64,000 nt of DNA, from assembly GCA_922989275.2 (NCBI GenBank), contig OV277861.1, forward strand, positions 49,205,623 to 49,269,622, in the 5' to 3' direction. The stretch is from Gari tellinella. Lineage: Eukaryota; Mollusca; Bivalvia; Cardiida; Psammobiidae. Below the pieces are notes generated by a model. It searched no databases and had not been told where the DNA came from. It saw only the letters and a program-made list of their open reading frames with translations. Position numbers and translations under genes: made by a program. Positions 41,470 to 52,862 of the stretch are shown here, one piece after another (position 1 is the first letter of the stretch; each line of letters starts with the position of its first letter).

Positions 41470-42030
41470 AACTTGGCTAATATCTTGCCTCAAATTATCT
41501 CTACACTGAGGAAAAAATTCCCCATCTTAGAAGTCATGAACATTAAACACAGTTCTAAGGCATTAAAATTTTCCACCTAGTAGCTTAAAGCAGATTGAAA
41601 GTAACTTTCAGCCACCTTTAACTTAAGTTGTCAACGACAGCTAGCTAGTCTTCAAAACAAGAAACAGTTCATTAAGTAAACCGTTAACCCTTTACCTCAT
41701 AGCTTGTTTCTAGTTTTGAAGACAGGTGACCACTTAAAGCAGGTTGAAAGTAAAGCAGAATGTGCCTTAAGGCACATTCTGCTGTACTTTCAGCCTGCTT
41801 TAAGCTATAATCTGTTAGCATATAGAACATACTTTTTATGCAACATTATCTTGACTGTTTAAAGTGGGACTATTTTCTTCAGTGGAGGAATAAATTAAAG
41901 GTGCATTTATCAGGTAATTAATGGGTTAGAGCAGATTAAAAGTAACTTTCAAATAGCTTTAACTTGGGTTGTAATAGGCAGCCTTCAATACTAGATAGTT
42001 AGAAACAGTTCATAGGGTATAGAGAGTTAC
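41470..42030 (+). mobile_element. degenerate family A split by another family A
   Basis: Old arms with stem CAGATTGAAAGTAACTTTCA lie at 41575-41617. A similar right part (CAGATTAAAAGTAACTTTCA and AGAAACAGTTCATAGGG) reappears at 41933-42025 after the insert at 41684-41929. Confidence 0.6.
41684..41929 (-). mobile_element. Family A MITE nested in an older copy
   Basis: TTAACCCTTTACCTCATAGC to TTAATGGGTTAG. The stem has tip GTGCCTTAAGGCAC. Confidence 0.88.
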
Positions 42031-42677
42031 ATGGCATTAGTTGTCAGCATTTCATTTGGTTCCAAACTGTTTGTATGGGCTATATATGCAGGGGGAATCA
42101 GGGAGTGGTAAAGATTAAGAAATAATCAATCATATATTCCAGATGGGCTCGGACACGGGTTTTCCATATGATTGACAGTCTAAGGCCAATTTTCAAATTA
42201 AAAGTCCTGTTTTTCTGCCTGATTTCTGATCTTCAAGCCAATAACAAGGGGACCACTGTGACCTATGGTCATGCAAATAGCTGCCATGGGCTTTCAGTCC
42301 TGGCCCCTAAACAGATGGCCCCACTTGTTGAGACCCTTTTCACATCCGTTCAAAATCTCATGATCATTATTAATTCATAATCAACTGAAGGGACTTGGTG
42401 ACCCCTAAACTAATTTTCTTGTGGGGCGCAGTTTACATGAATCAATCTCATGACTATGAGTGGCGTACTGACCACGTGTTGGCCGGTCTCGATGTTAAGT
42501 GACTATTTCAGACAGGTGGAAAGGCAATGCAGTTCAAATCTATGCTAATTTATGGCATGACAGTGCTCCCTCCCTACAATGTCCTCTGCACAACAATTCC
42601 CTCCCTTACAAAAATGCTTGCCACTGTTGCCCAAACAAGACAATGTCTTACACTTTCACTTCTGTAATATCATCTCC
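42031..42677. other. no firm gene
   Basis: Unique, partly GC-richer (42420-42650). Open stretches on the plus strand lack splice sites. Confidence 0.4.
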
Positions 42678-42934
42678 TTAACCCATTGCCCAATAGCCTG
42701 TTTCAAAATTTGAAGATAATTGACTTCTTAAAGCAGGTTGAAAGTAAAGCAGAATGCGCCACAAGGCGCATTCTGCTTTACTTTCAGCCTGCTTTAAGGC
42801 ACAATCTTGACTTCCAGGATATAGAAAATATATTTTATGATACCTATTCATGACTGTATAAATTGGAACTACTTTCTTCAGGGGAGGAATAAGCTGAATG
42901 CGCTAAAAGGCGTTTCTATGAGGAAAAGGGTTAA
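42678..42934 (-). mobile_element. Family A mosaic (two end types)
   Basis: The left end is the usual TTAACCCATTGCCCAATAGC. The right end is the variant TGAATGCGCTAAAAGGCG..AAAAGGGTTAA. The stem tip GCGCCACAAGGCGC is fully paired. Confidence 0.9.
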
Positions 42935-42966
42935 AATTGTTGTCTGTTGTTTTCATTCAAAGTTAC

Positions 42967-43096
42967 AGGTGCATTCTGCTTTACTTTCTGCCTGTTAAGA
43001 TATATAGAAATTTCTTATGATACACATTCATGTATTTTCTTCAGTCAATGAATAAATTTAAGGCGTAAAAAGGGGTATTTATGGGGTAATGGGTTA
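42967..43096 (-). mobile_element. Family A right half
   Basis: AGGTGCATTCTGCTTTACTT to TATGGGGTAATGGGTTAA. The left stem is absent. It begins exactly at the stem tip. Confidence 0.8.
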
Positions 43097-43604
43097 AAAT
43101 AACTGAACACATGCTATTTGGGTGGTTGGGGAGGGGGGGGGGGTTAAGCAGAACTTTGCTGAAATGAAAATTCCATTAATCATCATGGACAGCTGGACCT
43201 TTATTCCTACATACCAGACTACTGTATAAACTTGTTCAAATGGTGTGTCCTGTTATATTAGCTAGATTCCATTCATCTGCCTCCAAATACAAGGCTGCAG
43301 ATTGTCATACAGTTTTGATACCAATAAGACACTGCATTATTAGAAGCGTCTCATTGTTTTGCACAGGTTAATCACGATATGACTTTTTCTGCCATTATTC
43401 AAACTGTCTGACTAGGCAGTGATAAAGCTGACCAGCTCTTGTCTCAGCTGACCAGCTCTAATATCTCAGTTGTGGTTTGCGGTGTAATTATTATGTCTGG
43501 ACAGTAACGGACTGGTTCACTTTGATATCAACTGTATGCTTAATAATCCTTTCTTACTATAGCGTTAAACTGGTGGTTGCTCAAAACAGGCTGGTCAATT
43601 GAAA
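43097..43604. other. no gene; poly-G run and family B scrap
   Basis: A G-rich run is at 43130-43143. Family B stem debris (CAGTTTTGATACCAATAAGA, GAAGCGTCTCATTG) is at 43310-43375. Confidence 0.45.
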
Positions 43605-43970
43605 CCGTTTATTCCATAAAAGTGCCTCTATTCAAGAAAATATGTGTCATTGCGCATTTCATTCATTCTTCCACTGAAGTACATCTAAATAGTTTCAATT
43701 TATACCATCATGAACATGTTCCCTAAGAAATATTTTCTTTATCAACGCTGTTGCCAGATGGAAGCTTAAAGCAGGCTGAAAGTAAAGCAGAATACACCTT
43801 AAGGCGCATTCTGCTTTACTTTCAACCTCATTTAAGTGATCACCTATATTCAATGCTTGAAATAGGCTATGGAGAAAAGGGTTAATTTAAAGTAGGCTGC
43901 AAGTAAAACAGAATGTTTTAGACACCTAATTACAAAACAAGAAATAGGCATCAATGCATATAAAGGTTAA
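43605..43970 (+). mobile_element. Family A variant-end MITE plus trailing fragment
   Basis: GTTTATTCCATAAAAGTGCC to GGAGAAAAGGGTTAA (43605-43885), then a second right-side fragment (TTAAAGTAGGCTGCAAGTAA..GAAATAGGCATC). Confidence 0.7.
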
Positions 43971-43980
43971 AGAAGACATT

Positions 43981-44231
43981 TTAACTCTTTCCTCCCTGAA
44001 ACTTTAAATGGACAATTCCAGTTTCCATTTTAGTCTAGTCCATTTCTGACTTTTAAGGGTTGTTTTTGTCAATGTTTGGCATTGTGACAAACAGTGAAGA
44101 ACCTGATCAGAGGGCTCCTTTCGGAGCCCTCTGATCAGGGTCTTCACTGTTTGCATAGGACAAGTGTACTATTCACATGTACAGTGTTTGAAAAGCACAC
44201 CTATATGCGGGACTAGGGTTCAAAGAGTTAA
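43981..44231 (+). mobile_element. Family C MITE with 18-bp direct repeat flanks
   Basis: TTAACTCTTTCCTCCCTGAA to TTCAAAGAGTTAA. TTAAAGAAGACATTTTAA lies on both sides, overlapping the terminal TTAAs (43967-43984 and 44228-44245). The stem is near-perfect with tip TTTC. Confidence 0.92.
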
Positions 44232-44245
44232 AGAAGACATTTTAA

Positions 44246-44948
44246 ATGTATAGAGAATGATAATGACTTGCATGTTCATGTCCCTCATCCAGCTGTAGTT
44301 TTCTATAGCAAACACAGATTTAGGATTGATACTCGAGTGAACATTGGATCCTTGTGCTAAACCCATTTTCTATTCTTTCAACCCCTATCTCTGAGGCATA
44401 ATACAGGGGACAGTGCAAACAAGACATTCTTTTGACGGGTGGCAAACCCAAATAGACACTTCCATGATAAACATTGTCCATGTTATACATCACACCCAGA
44501 GTTGCCCTGAGTGTAAATTTAATTATCAGCCCCTTTGATGGGGTCAAGAGAAATAAAACAACATTTCCACACCCCATAGCCTGCTCCGACCATAGCACCA
44601 ACAATAACATAGGACTCATTTACACCTGTATCAATTCATACTAACTTGTTGCACTTTATGTGAAATCAGTTTCCTAAGGCAATATGCAGAATAAAACAGT
44701 TTGTAGTGGTTGTTAAGATGGGGACATATGACCATTTATGTTGAATTAGTGCAATTAACAGTTTCTGAGATGGACATGTGATAGAACCAGTATGTCATTG
44801 TGGATATTGAGAAGTGAAAAAGGACTATACAGTGATACTGAGACTGTCTATTGTGTTTTTTCAGACAGATGGTAGGAATGTGATTTTCTCCCTCATGAAT
44901 TATTAATATCAAATATATGTGCAACTTATATGTGTTCATATTCATAAT
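44246..44948. other. no firm gene
   Basis: Open minus-strand segments at 44380-44620 include SYVIVGAMVGAGYGVWKCC, a membrane-like run. Only a weak acceptor precedes it, so it was not called. Confidence 0.4.
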
Positions 44949-45138
44949 TTAACTCTTTCCTCCCTGAAACTTTCAATGGACAATTCAATTATGACAAACA
45001 GTGAAGACCCTGATCAGAGGGCTCCTTTTGGAGCCCTCTGATCTGGGTCTTCACTGTTTGCACAGGACAAATGTACTGTTCCTATGTTCACTGTTTGAAA
45101 AAATCGCCTATATGCGGGACTAGGGTTCAAAGGGTTAA
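44949..45138 (+). mobile_element. Family C MITE with internal deletion
   Basis: TTAACTCTTTCCTCCCTGAA to CAAAGGGTTAA. About 60 bp between GACAATTC and ATGACAAACAGTG is missing. The stem tip is TTTT. Confidence 0.92.
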
Positions 45139-45960
45139 CAGGTGATTTATTTACGGGATGTAAATGACATAGTGCTCAAGTTGTTTCCCTGGTAATACAT
45201 GGTTTACACTTTGTCCGATTTCGACTTCTCCATATCTTACAGCAGTTTAAAGTAGTCTGAAAGTAAAGCAGGAAGCTTGACCCCCTTATAATGAGCCACC
45301 TGCTTTACTTTTATTGATCCTGCTTTTAATTAGCAGTCTCTTTCTTATTATAGATATTTTAGGAGAAATATCAGGTTTATCTGTGTTTTAGTAATATTAT
45401 ATATTAATCAGAATCCTTAAACTGTTTGTTATAGTATTAGTAAACTAAGGCTTTAAACATCAAAGACATAAAACTCCAATACATACATCAATGTATAACA
45501 TATATGGTAGTTCAATATATAATAATTACTAGATACTGAGTGCACCTGTGTTCATTACACATGTATATGCACTGTCTTAAGGGAGAGCTCATTAACATAT
45601 AGCTACTCATCTTACTGTAGACAAGATATCAGCTTGGCATTAATTAGACCGGCAGATAAGAATGGTTTGTATGATAATATTTTAATGGCCACTAGTCCAT
45701 TAACATACTAGACTGAGAGTCTTCAATGAACTAATATTTCTTCAAAGCCAAAAGTGCAATCACCAGTTTACTATCACCTATCCAGTATTGGACTTCTTTT
45801 ATTAAGCTGCCTAAAGCAATAAGATTAAAGTAATGCAAAAAGTTCCTTAAAGAGCTATATACTTTACTTTCATCATTCCTCTAAGCAAATATTGCACCTG
45901 AAAATGCCCTTTATAGAGTCTTGAATTGCAAGAGTTATTATACTGATGTCTTGTGTTAAG
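45139..45960. other. unique, with old A/D-type stem relics
   Basis: Degenerate stems are at 45238-45337 (AGTAGTCTGAAAGTAAAGCA..TGCTTTACTTTTATTG) and 45805-45885. No gene supported. Confidence 0.45.
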
Positions 45961-46210
45961 TTAACCCTTTCCTACATAGCATATCTCTAGTATTGAATAT
46001 AGGTGTCCACTTAAAGCAGGTTGAAAGTAAAGCAGAATGCGCTTTAAGCGCATTCTGCCTAACTTTCAGCCTGCTTTAAGCTATCATCTGCTAGAATATA
46101 GAAAATATTTTGTATTATACATATTTATGAATGTATAAATTGGAACTATTTTCTTCAAGGCAAGAATAAACTGAATGCGCTAAAAGGCGCTTCTATGGGG
46201 GAAGGGGTAA
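45961..46210 (-). mobile_element. Family A variant-end MITE
   Basis: TTAACCCTTTCCTACATAGC to TGAATGCGCTAAAAGGCGCT..GAAGGGGTAA. The stem tip GCGCTTTAAGCGC is paired. Confidence 0.88.
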
Positions 46211-46400
46211 TCGCCCATTTATGCCTGAATATTGCAATCGATTCTCCCTATATACCTGCTTGAAGATTTCATTATTGATATACAAGGGTGATCATAAGAC
46301 ATTGCTGTGTTAGTATTTCATAATTATGATAGAGCAAATAATGCAGACCCTGATCAGACACTCTTTGCCAATGTCCACTTTCAGCACTGGTTTGAATTGG

Positions 46401-46560
46401 TTAACCCACTACCCAACAAGTATGCCTTTTCACGCCTTTCATTTATTCCTCCATTTAGAAATATACTTCTAATTTATACAGTTATGAACATGTATCATAA
46501 AAAATATTTTCTGTATGCTAGAAGATGATAGCTTGGAGCAGGCTGAAAATAATGATAATG
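46401..46560 (+). mobile_element. Family A left half
   Basis: TTAACCCACTACCCAACAAG to GGAGCAGGCTGAAAATAATG; the right half is lost. Confidence 0.75.
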
Positions 46561-47334
46561 TGCAGGTTTAGTTGACTTGGGTCTAGAGCAGGTGTCGGGA
46601 TACATCATCTCTCAGCTCTCTAAAGGGTTGATGCTGTTGACCCCTTATCTTAAAACTGAGTAGAAAGTAGGAGAGGGTCTTAACTGCTTATATCAGGTGT
46701 GGATTGGGTCTGATAGGGACTGATAGGCTGGCCAATGTCAGTGGCCAAGGCGCTAAGAGACGAGGGTGCTCAGACCATGGTTCATCTCAGGGAAAAGGTC
46801 AGTTGTCATGTTTATTTTACATTACAATTAATGGGGGGTCAATTCCTAATTAGATTTTGGGAGAGGCTGTCTTTGTTTTCTGTTGAAAATATAGGAAATT
46901 TTAGTGGATGGACTACTTTCTTACCACAAAGCCCTGGTAAAAATTGCTAAGCCGGTACTGTGTAAAGAGGACATTGGCAAACAGTATAAACCCGCATGAA
47001 ATGCCACAATACTCTGTTTCTCACCGGGGTCTTCAATGTTTGCTATATCATATGAATTAAGTTTTATGGGTAAACGCTTCATTGCCATACCCAGGCATGA
47101 ATGGTTCAAAGCAGGGTGAAAGTAGACATTTCTGCCTTACTTTAATACAGCTTAAGCTAGCTGTCACTTGTTTTTTAACACTATAAATCAGTCTTTCTAA
47201 ATTCTTGCGGAAATGGCATAAGTAACTGGAAAGGTTCAAACCGTTTAAGCAGTTGAAATTATGGCTGAATAAGGGATACAGAGCTTTCAAAACAGGGCTG
47301 CCATTCAGGATTTTCCCTAAATATTCGAATTTTT
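46561..47334. other. one weak exon candidate, family C and A scraps
   Basis: At 46741-46796 (plus) CCAATGTCAG is followed by open GC-rich sequence and donor AAAAG|GTCAGT (AKALRDEGAQTMVHLREK). Scraps of other families lie at 46978-47040 and 47100-47160. Confidence 0.35.
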
Positions 47335-47466
47335 TTCTAGTACATGGTAGCTTAAAGCAGGCTGAAAGTAAAGCAGAATGCACCTGAAGGCGCATTCTGC
47401 TTTACTTCCAGTCTGCTTTAAGTAGTCACGTGTCAACAAAACTAGAAATAGACGATGGGGTGAAGG
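47335..47466 (+). mobile_element. Family A right part
   Basis: CTAGTACATGGTAGCTTAAA, stem tip GCACCTGAAGGCGC, and end GACGATGGGGTGAAGGT. The left arm is truncated. Confidence 0.75.
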
Positions 47467-47580
47467 TATGATTCATAAAATCGCACTTGAAAAATTACAA
47501 ATTTGGAAATCTTAGGATTTTTCATGTCAACCATGGAGAAAGGACATTCTCCATGTGTCAACTTATGGCAGCTCTGCCAA
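47467..47580 (-). repeat. Family H segment abutting family A
   Basis: The reverse complement reads GGCAGAGCTGCCATAAGTTG..ATCCTAAGATTTCC..TTTTTCAAGTGCGATTTT..GAATCATACC. It includes a perfect small hairpin GGAGAATGTCCTTTCTCC. The join to family A matches 25443/25444. Confidence 0.7.
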
Positions 47581-48561
47581 AATGACCAAGGGCTTAGAGG
47601 GATTAAAACTACAAATTAACCTAATCATTGACTACTGTCTCCCCTGAACTTGATGACCAACCTTATGTAATTAATCTGATGACAAATTGGTGAGATTTGT
47701 TCCTAAATGAGGGAGCCTGTAGCCAATATTGTGATAAGGCCTCATGGCTGATTAGTTAAATTAGTCTACCAGACATTTGCCCCATCATTGCCCTTGATGA
47801 CAGCCAATTTTCTTTCTTTCTCTGATATAAGTTAACACTAGTGGATAATAGACTGACTGCAAGTCGGATCCATGCAACCCTTTTCATTATAGCACCACCC
47901 ATGTTTAAGACTGGTTGTTGCAAAGCAATCAAGAATTAAAGCAAAGACCCCCACAGAAGCTTATGGCCTTACTCTCAACCTGCTGCATTCATGCATATAA
48001 GTATGTATACAGAATTATTCAGATATTCCTACGCACTGCTCTAAATAGCTTAGTTAAAATTTGACAGACTGTTAAAGTGTAGCTCCTTAAGGAGCAATCT
48101 GATCAGGGTCTGCACGGTTTTCTTAAAATTCTGTCTGAAATGAGTCCACTATTCCCTTAGGAATCATTTTCCTTATAAATATTTTTTGCCACTGCTATAA
48201 TTCATATGATAGATACTGAGTGGTCCATGTTTTATGTATGAACAGGAGTAGGGGTTACAGATTCAGTACTGTCTGAACATGAAATAAAGCCAAGAAAAAT
48301 TGAATACATTTATTTTGCCTTTTTCATACTTGTTAAATTCTTTAAGAAGTTGAATATATCCATTGTGGTAATCATAGACTATCATAACATATAGTGGTGT
48401 TAATCCTACGATACAACACCCCAGACATATGTCTACTAATTGGATCATACACTGATTACAACAAATCCAATCACTAGATTAACTACACAGTGATAATGTA
48501 CATCTTAAATACATGACTATTTCATGTACAATCCTGCCCAGATAAACTGAATTCATATCTA
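47581..48561. other. no gene; scattered old stem debris
   Basis: Unique sequence with B/C stem traces near 48060-48125 (GTAGCTCCTTAAGGAGC, TGATCAGGGTCTGCACGG). Confidence 0.45.
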
Positions 48562-48766
48562 CAGAAAAACCTCTCTATTACCACCACTAAAATAAAGGCT
48601 TATTGAATGTATTAAAGACAGGTGATGGCTTCAAGCAAGGTGACAGTAAAACAGAAAGCTCATTAAGGAGCTTCTTGTTTTACTGTGACCTTGCTTTAAG
48701 CTCTCACCTGTCATAAACACTTGATAATTAACACAATTTAGTGGTCGGAATAGAGAGGTTTTACTG
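48562..48766. mobile_element. Family D MITE, TA duplication
   Basis: CAGAAAAACCTCTCTATTAC to AATAGAGAGGTTTTACTG with TA outside both. The stem is CAAGGTGACAGTAAAACAGA with tip GCTCATTAAGGAGC. Confidence 0.9.
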
Positions 48767-49068
48767 TACATAGCCCACCCAATTTTCCACTTCTGTCAAA
48801 TCATATAATGCTTATCAATTTCATAAATAAAAGTGATTGTCCTGAGGTAGACTTGGAGTTTTGAAATGGACACCAGATTTAATTCAAATGAAAAGATAGT
48901 GATACCATGATGTATAATAACTGTGATTGCTAAGTTGTTGGTGAATACATTCAGAAGTTATAATGGCAGTTATGGTAAGGGCAATTAATTTTTTATGATT
49001 TATGAGGTTTTTTATTGCATTTGATAAATGGTTTGTTATTTATAAACACTAAGACACAAAATTGGCAA
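48767..49068. other. no gene seen
   Basis: Unique AT-rich sequence. Confidence 0.4.
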
Positions 49069-49194
49069 TTAACCTTTAGCATGCGGGGTAAATGTTTTTG
49101 CCTTTAACAATTATTGTCTGCTATTATTCTAAAAATAGAAATTTTCTACATTTTTTTCAAAACAAGGTCAGAGTCACACAGTTTGGATTCTAAA
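49069..49194 (+). mobile_element. Family B left half
   Basis: TTAACCTTTAGCATGCGGGG to CACACAGTTTGGATTC; cut within the stem. Confidence 0.75.
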
Positions 49195-49325
49195 AGGTGT
49201 ATATTGATCTACACATATTCTGCTTTTCAATTTATTTTTAAAAGTTTTTGCCTCAAATGTTAATATACTCATGTTTTAAAGTCAAATCACATAGAGCAAA
49301 TTTGATCAATAGAGAAAGTGTTGGC

Positions 49326-49549
49326 TTAAACCCTTTGCATGCTAGCGCCGCAACAGTGATTACCTTTGCAAACAGTTTGGATCCAGATTACACGCCACGT
49401 TTATCACTTACATGGCATCTCATCAGGATCCAAACTTTTTGACACTCTGACCATGTTTTGAAAAGAAATTTAGAAAATTATAGTTTTAGAACAATAGCAG
49501 ACAACAAATATTGCAGACCAAAAAAATTACCCAGCATGCAAAGAGTGAA
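49326..49549 (-). mobile_element. Family B MITE
   Basis: TTAAACCCTTTGCATGCTAG to CCAGCATGCAAAGAGTGAA. The stem arms are clear but the tip is diverged. Confidence 0.85.
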
Positions 49550-49749
49550 ATAAAGTGTCAACTGAAACCATTTTTCATAATAAAGTGCATTTCTATTCTG
49601 AAATGTGTTTGAATTGTCATCAGACACCAAGTTTAATCAAAAGCCAAACTGAGCCATTTTTTTTTGAAGATGCAAGATATGAAAATAAAAATTGATCAAT
49701 TTTGGTGATAATAATTTGAAGCCAATGATGATTCAGCAATTTATAGGTA

Positions 49750-49958
49750 TAACCCCTTCACTGCCTTAATTACCTTGAGTACAATAAATTTTTTTAAAAC
49801 AGTTTGGATCCATATCAGATGCTGCGTAATGCCTTGTCACCTCAGAATCAAAACTGATTGCCCCTGTTTTGATCCTGTATTGAAAAATCTATTTTTAGAA
49901 CAAAAGCAGACAAAATTTTGTTGCAGACAAAACTATTACCCAGCATGCAAAGAGTTAA
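49750..49958 (-). mobile_element. Family B MITE, degenerate stem
   Basis: AACCCCTTCACTGCCTTAAT to CCCAGCATGCAAAGAGTTAA. The stem is rearranged around AGATGCTGCGTAATG. Confidence 0.75.
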
Positions 49959-50046
49959 CTTCAAAGCTAGAGGGACTGCTCAACATACAATGATTTATGT
50001 TGATAATTACTTGTTAAATTATAATTCCAATACATTCTGTGTCTCT

Positions 50047-50225
50047 TCAAGTTTGCACTATCTAGATTTGGCCATGTTAGCGGCATATATGTGATTACCT
50101 TTGAAAACGTTTTGGCTGATCAGGAACCAAACTACTTGACACTCTGACCATATTTTGAAGAAAAAAATCAAAATTAAGAACAAAAGCAGACGACAATTTT
50201 TGCACCATGCATGCAAAAAGAGTTA
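50047..50225 (-). mobile_element. Family B MITE with collapsed stem
   Basis: GATTTGGCCATGTTAGCGGC, TTTTGGCTGATCAGGAACCA, end CATGCATGCAAAAAGAGTTA. The stem middle is deleted. Confidence 0.65.
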
Positions 50226-50645
50226 GTGATTGCATATTTGGTAGTCTTGTGACTTTTCTGCAATTAATCATTTACTTGTAAGTGTTGCATCGGTTTGATA
50301 ATAACATTTGAATGATTTCATTGAGTAAAACCGTTTGAAAACAAATCTATGCTATGGTCCCATCATAACTGTTTGATAATAATAGAAAACTCAAGAGATT
50401 TTTAACTTTGGTTCTTGAACAAATAAATTTGACAAGAAGATCGGATTTCAAATAATACAGAATGATGAGCCTTTGTAAATAAACATTCATGGGGGAAAAA
50501 TGTACTATTCGAAGATCTGTCTTGACATATAGGTCTACACTCTTTCATAGGGAAAAGTTACCTTATTTTATTAAAATATATAAGCCGATGTAGAAGATTA
50601 ACTTTAAATGATAGCTGTTCATAAGAAAACTGCACTATAGCATTC
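50226..50645. other. no gene seen
   Basis: Unique AT-rich sequence. Confidence 0.4.
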
Positions 50646-50897
50646 TTATGCCATTACCCTATAGCCACTGTTTCTGGCATTGAAGATACTGGTGACCACT
50701 TTAAGCAAAATGAAAGTAAAGGCAGTCATTCTTCTTTACTAGTATCCTGCTTTAAATTTATGGCTAAGATATAAGAAAATATTTCTTATGACGCAAAGCG
50801 GCATACTTATTCATTGCTGTATAGATTGGAACACTATTATCTCCGTGGAGGAATAAATTAAATGTGTAGAAATGCATATCTTTGGAGAAATGGGTTA
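50646..50897 (-). mobile_element. Family A MITE, diverged
   Basis: CTTATGCCATTACCCTATAG to GGAGAAATGGGTTAA. The stem is reduced (GCAAAATGAAAGTAAAGGCA). Confidence 0.7.
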
Positions 50898-51653
50898 AAA
50901 GTTAATCTTGTATATCCAATAAACTTCCAACATGTCAATTTGTGCAGGCCTAGACTTAAAGTTAATGGCTGCCTTACTGGTCTATATCCATGAAAAGCAA
51001 ATATTATCGTTTATAAATTTGTTTACATTGGGCTGCATTTGACTTTTAGTATGGAAGCTTAAAAGCATAATTAGTTTTAATGTTTACCCAGACATTTGTG
51101 GGGTATTTGGCGTAGAAGTAGGTATACAACTTGTATGGGCAAATAGGTTGTCAATCACTGAATACTGTTTTCACCTTAAATACAATGTTATCTTAATGGA
51201 TTTTACCACAAAGGATTTAACAGATTTGATGAAGGATAGGTAAGAAAATATTTATATTATATACCAGTATATGATTATATAAACTTGAAAATTCGTATCA
51301 TAATGGGAAATATTTTCAAAGTTTGCAACAACCATTTGTGTTCAAATCTCAACAGAAGCATATACATGTAATGGTAATCATATTCACCTATATTCAGCAA
51401 CTTAAAATGCCTGACGTGTTGACAGATTGTGATTGAAAAGGTGGCAGCTTAATTATATTAAGATAAAAAAATAAAGCATTCTAGTATCCTTATATGAATC
51501 TATACTTGTCTTAGTATAATATTCTGCTTTAAGAGGTCACCTGACTTAATTAGTTATGTATTTTTACATGTTTTGAGGGGACTGTGTAGTAATGCAAAAA
51601 GGTTTTAAGCTCCTAAACTGCAGTCTTGACAATCAATGCATCATGTGGTTGTT
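50898..51653. other. no gene; degenerate D/E stem near right
   Basis: An old stem-like piece lies at about 51440-51545 (AAAGGTGGCAGCTTAATT..TCTGCTTTAAGAGGTCACCT). The rest is unique. Confidence 0.4.
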
Positions 51654-51869
51654 CAAACCATTACCCCAGAAATGTGCCTTTTTACACCTTTAATTTATTT
51701 CTCCACTGAAGAAAATAATTCCACTTTATAAAGTGACAAATGAACACAGTTAGAACTATTTTATATATCCTAGCAGAAGATGGTAGCTAGGGTGAGAGTT
51801 ACCGGTATGCTGAATGCATGTTTACCTGTCTTGAAAACTAGAAACAGGCTATGGGGGTAAAGGGTAAAT
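51654..51869 (+). mobile_element. Family A MITE without stem
   Basis: TTCAAACCATTACCCCAGAA to GGCTATGGGGGTAAAGGGTAA. The stem is replaced by GGGTGAGAGTTACCGGTATG. Confidence 0.75.
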
Positions 51870-52262
51870 TAAAACTAGCAGAACTTTTACAGTTAATTGA
51901 TTTTGTTTGATTTGAAATTTCCGCTTCAAAGGTAAATGACAAGAGCAATCAGGACTGTTGGCCTTACAGACGAAAACATATTTTATTACAAATTTAATAT
52001 ACCTGTCCAGAAAAAAGTTGAATTAAAATTCCAAAGGTGCGGAAGTGACCAAATGATTGGGGTCATTAATAATGGTTGGGGTAACTAAAGTACAATGTAT
52101 ACTTAACCCTGCACTAATGTCTTCAAACAAGTTCAATCAAGTATAATAAATGATAATATAAACACTTTGTAAGGCAGAAAGAGTGATTTATTAAATTTTT
52201 CATCAAATATGATGCTTTATGTTTTTACAATACGGCAGCATATTTCCTCCTTCATTTCTCAA
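51870..52262. other. no gene seen
   Basis: Unique AT-rich sequence. Confidence 0.4.
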
Positions 52263-52484
52263 TTAACTCTGTGCATGTTTGCGGCGGATATATCACAGTG
52301 ATTACTGTTGCAAACAGTTTGGATCCTGATGAGACGCCGCGTTATGCGGTGTCTCATCTGGATCCGAACTGTTTGCCATTGATTCTGACCATGCTTTGAA
52401 AGGAATTTTGAAAATTCTAACATTAGAATAGTTGCAGACAACAAATGTTGCAGATGAAAAAAGTACCCAGCATGCAAAGAGTAA
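52263..52484 (-). mobile_element. Family B MITE
   Basis: TTAACTCTGTGCATGTTTGC to CCCAGCATGCAAAGAGTAA. The stem tip GACGCCGCGTTATGCGGTGTC is nearly perfect. Confidence 0.9.
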
Positions 52485-52862
52485 ATGATTCATACACTGT
52501 TGAGATATAAAACTGAACATTCTTAAGATGGTAAAATTTGATTTATCTTCACCATATATTCATACAACTAAAGTAAAGTCAATTGTATAAGTATTACCCT
52601 TTGCGCACTGCTTGAAGGTTATTCACCCTGAAAACTTTTCAAATCGGAGATAATCACTTTTATCCTGACTTAATTTAATAAACACCCCATCTTCAAAACT
52701 ATAACAAAACCCTGGCATGTGAATGACCAGGTGTGCTGTGGATAAGAGTTTGACTTTGTAAAGTCCCATCTCCCTTCATTGAGCAACCATTCCAGATGAA
52801 TATGGACATTAACTTATTGGACTACTAGTGAAATCAGAATTAATATCAAGCACATGGCTGAT
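52485..52862. other. no gene seen
   Basis: Unique sequence. Confidence 0.4.

Noticed and set aside
44380..44620. membrane-segment exon on the minus strand (SYVIVGAMVGAGYGVW)
   Set aside because: Only a weak acceptor, and the frame closes soon after. It could be chance.
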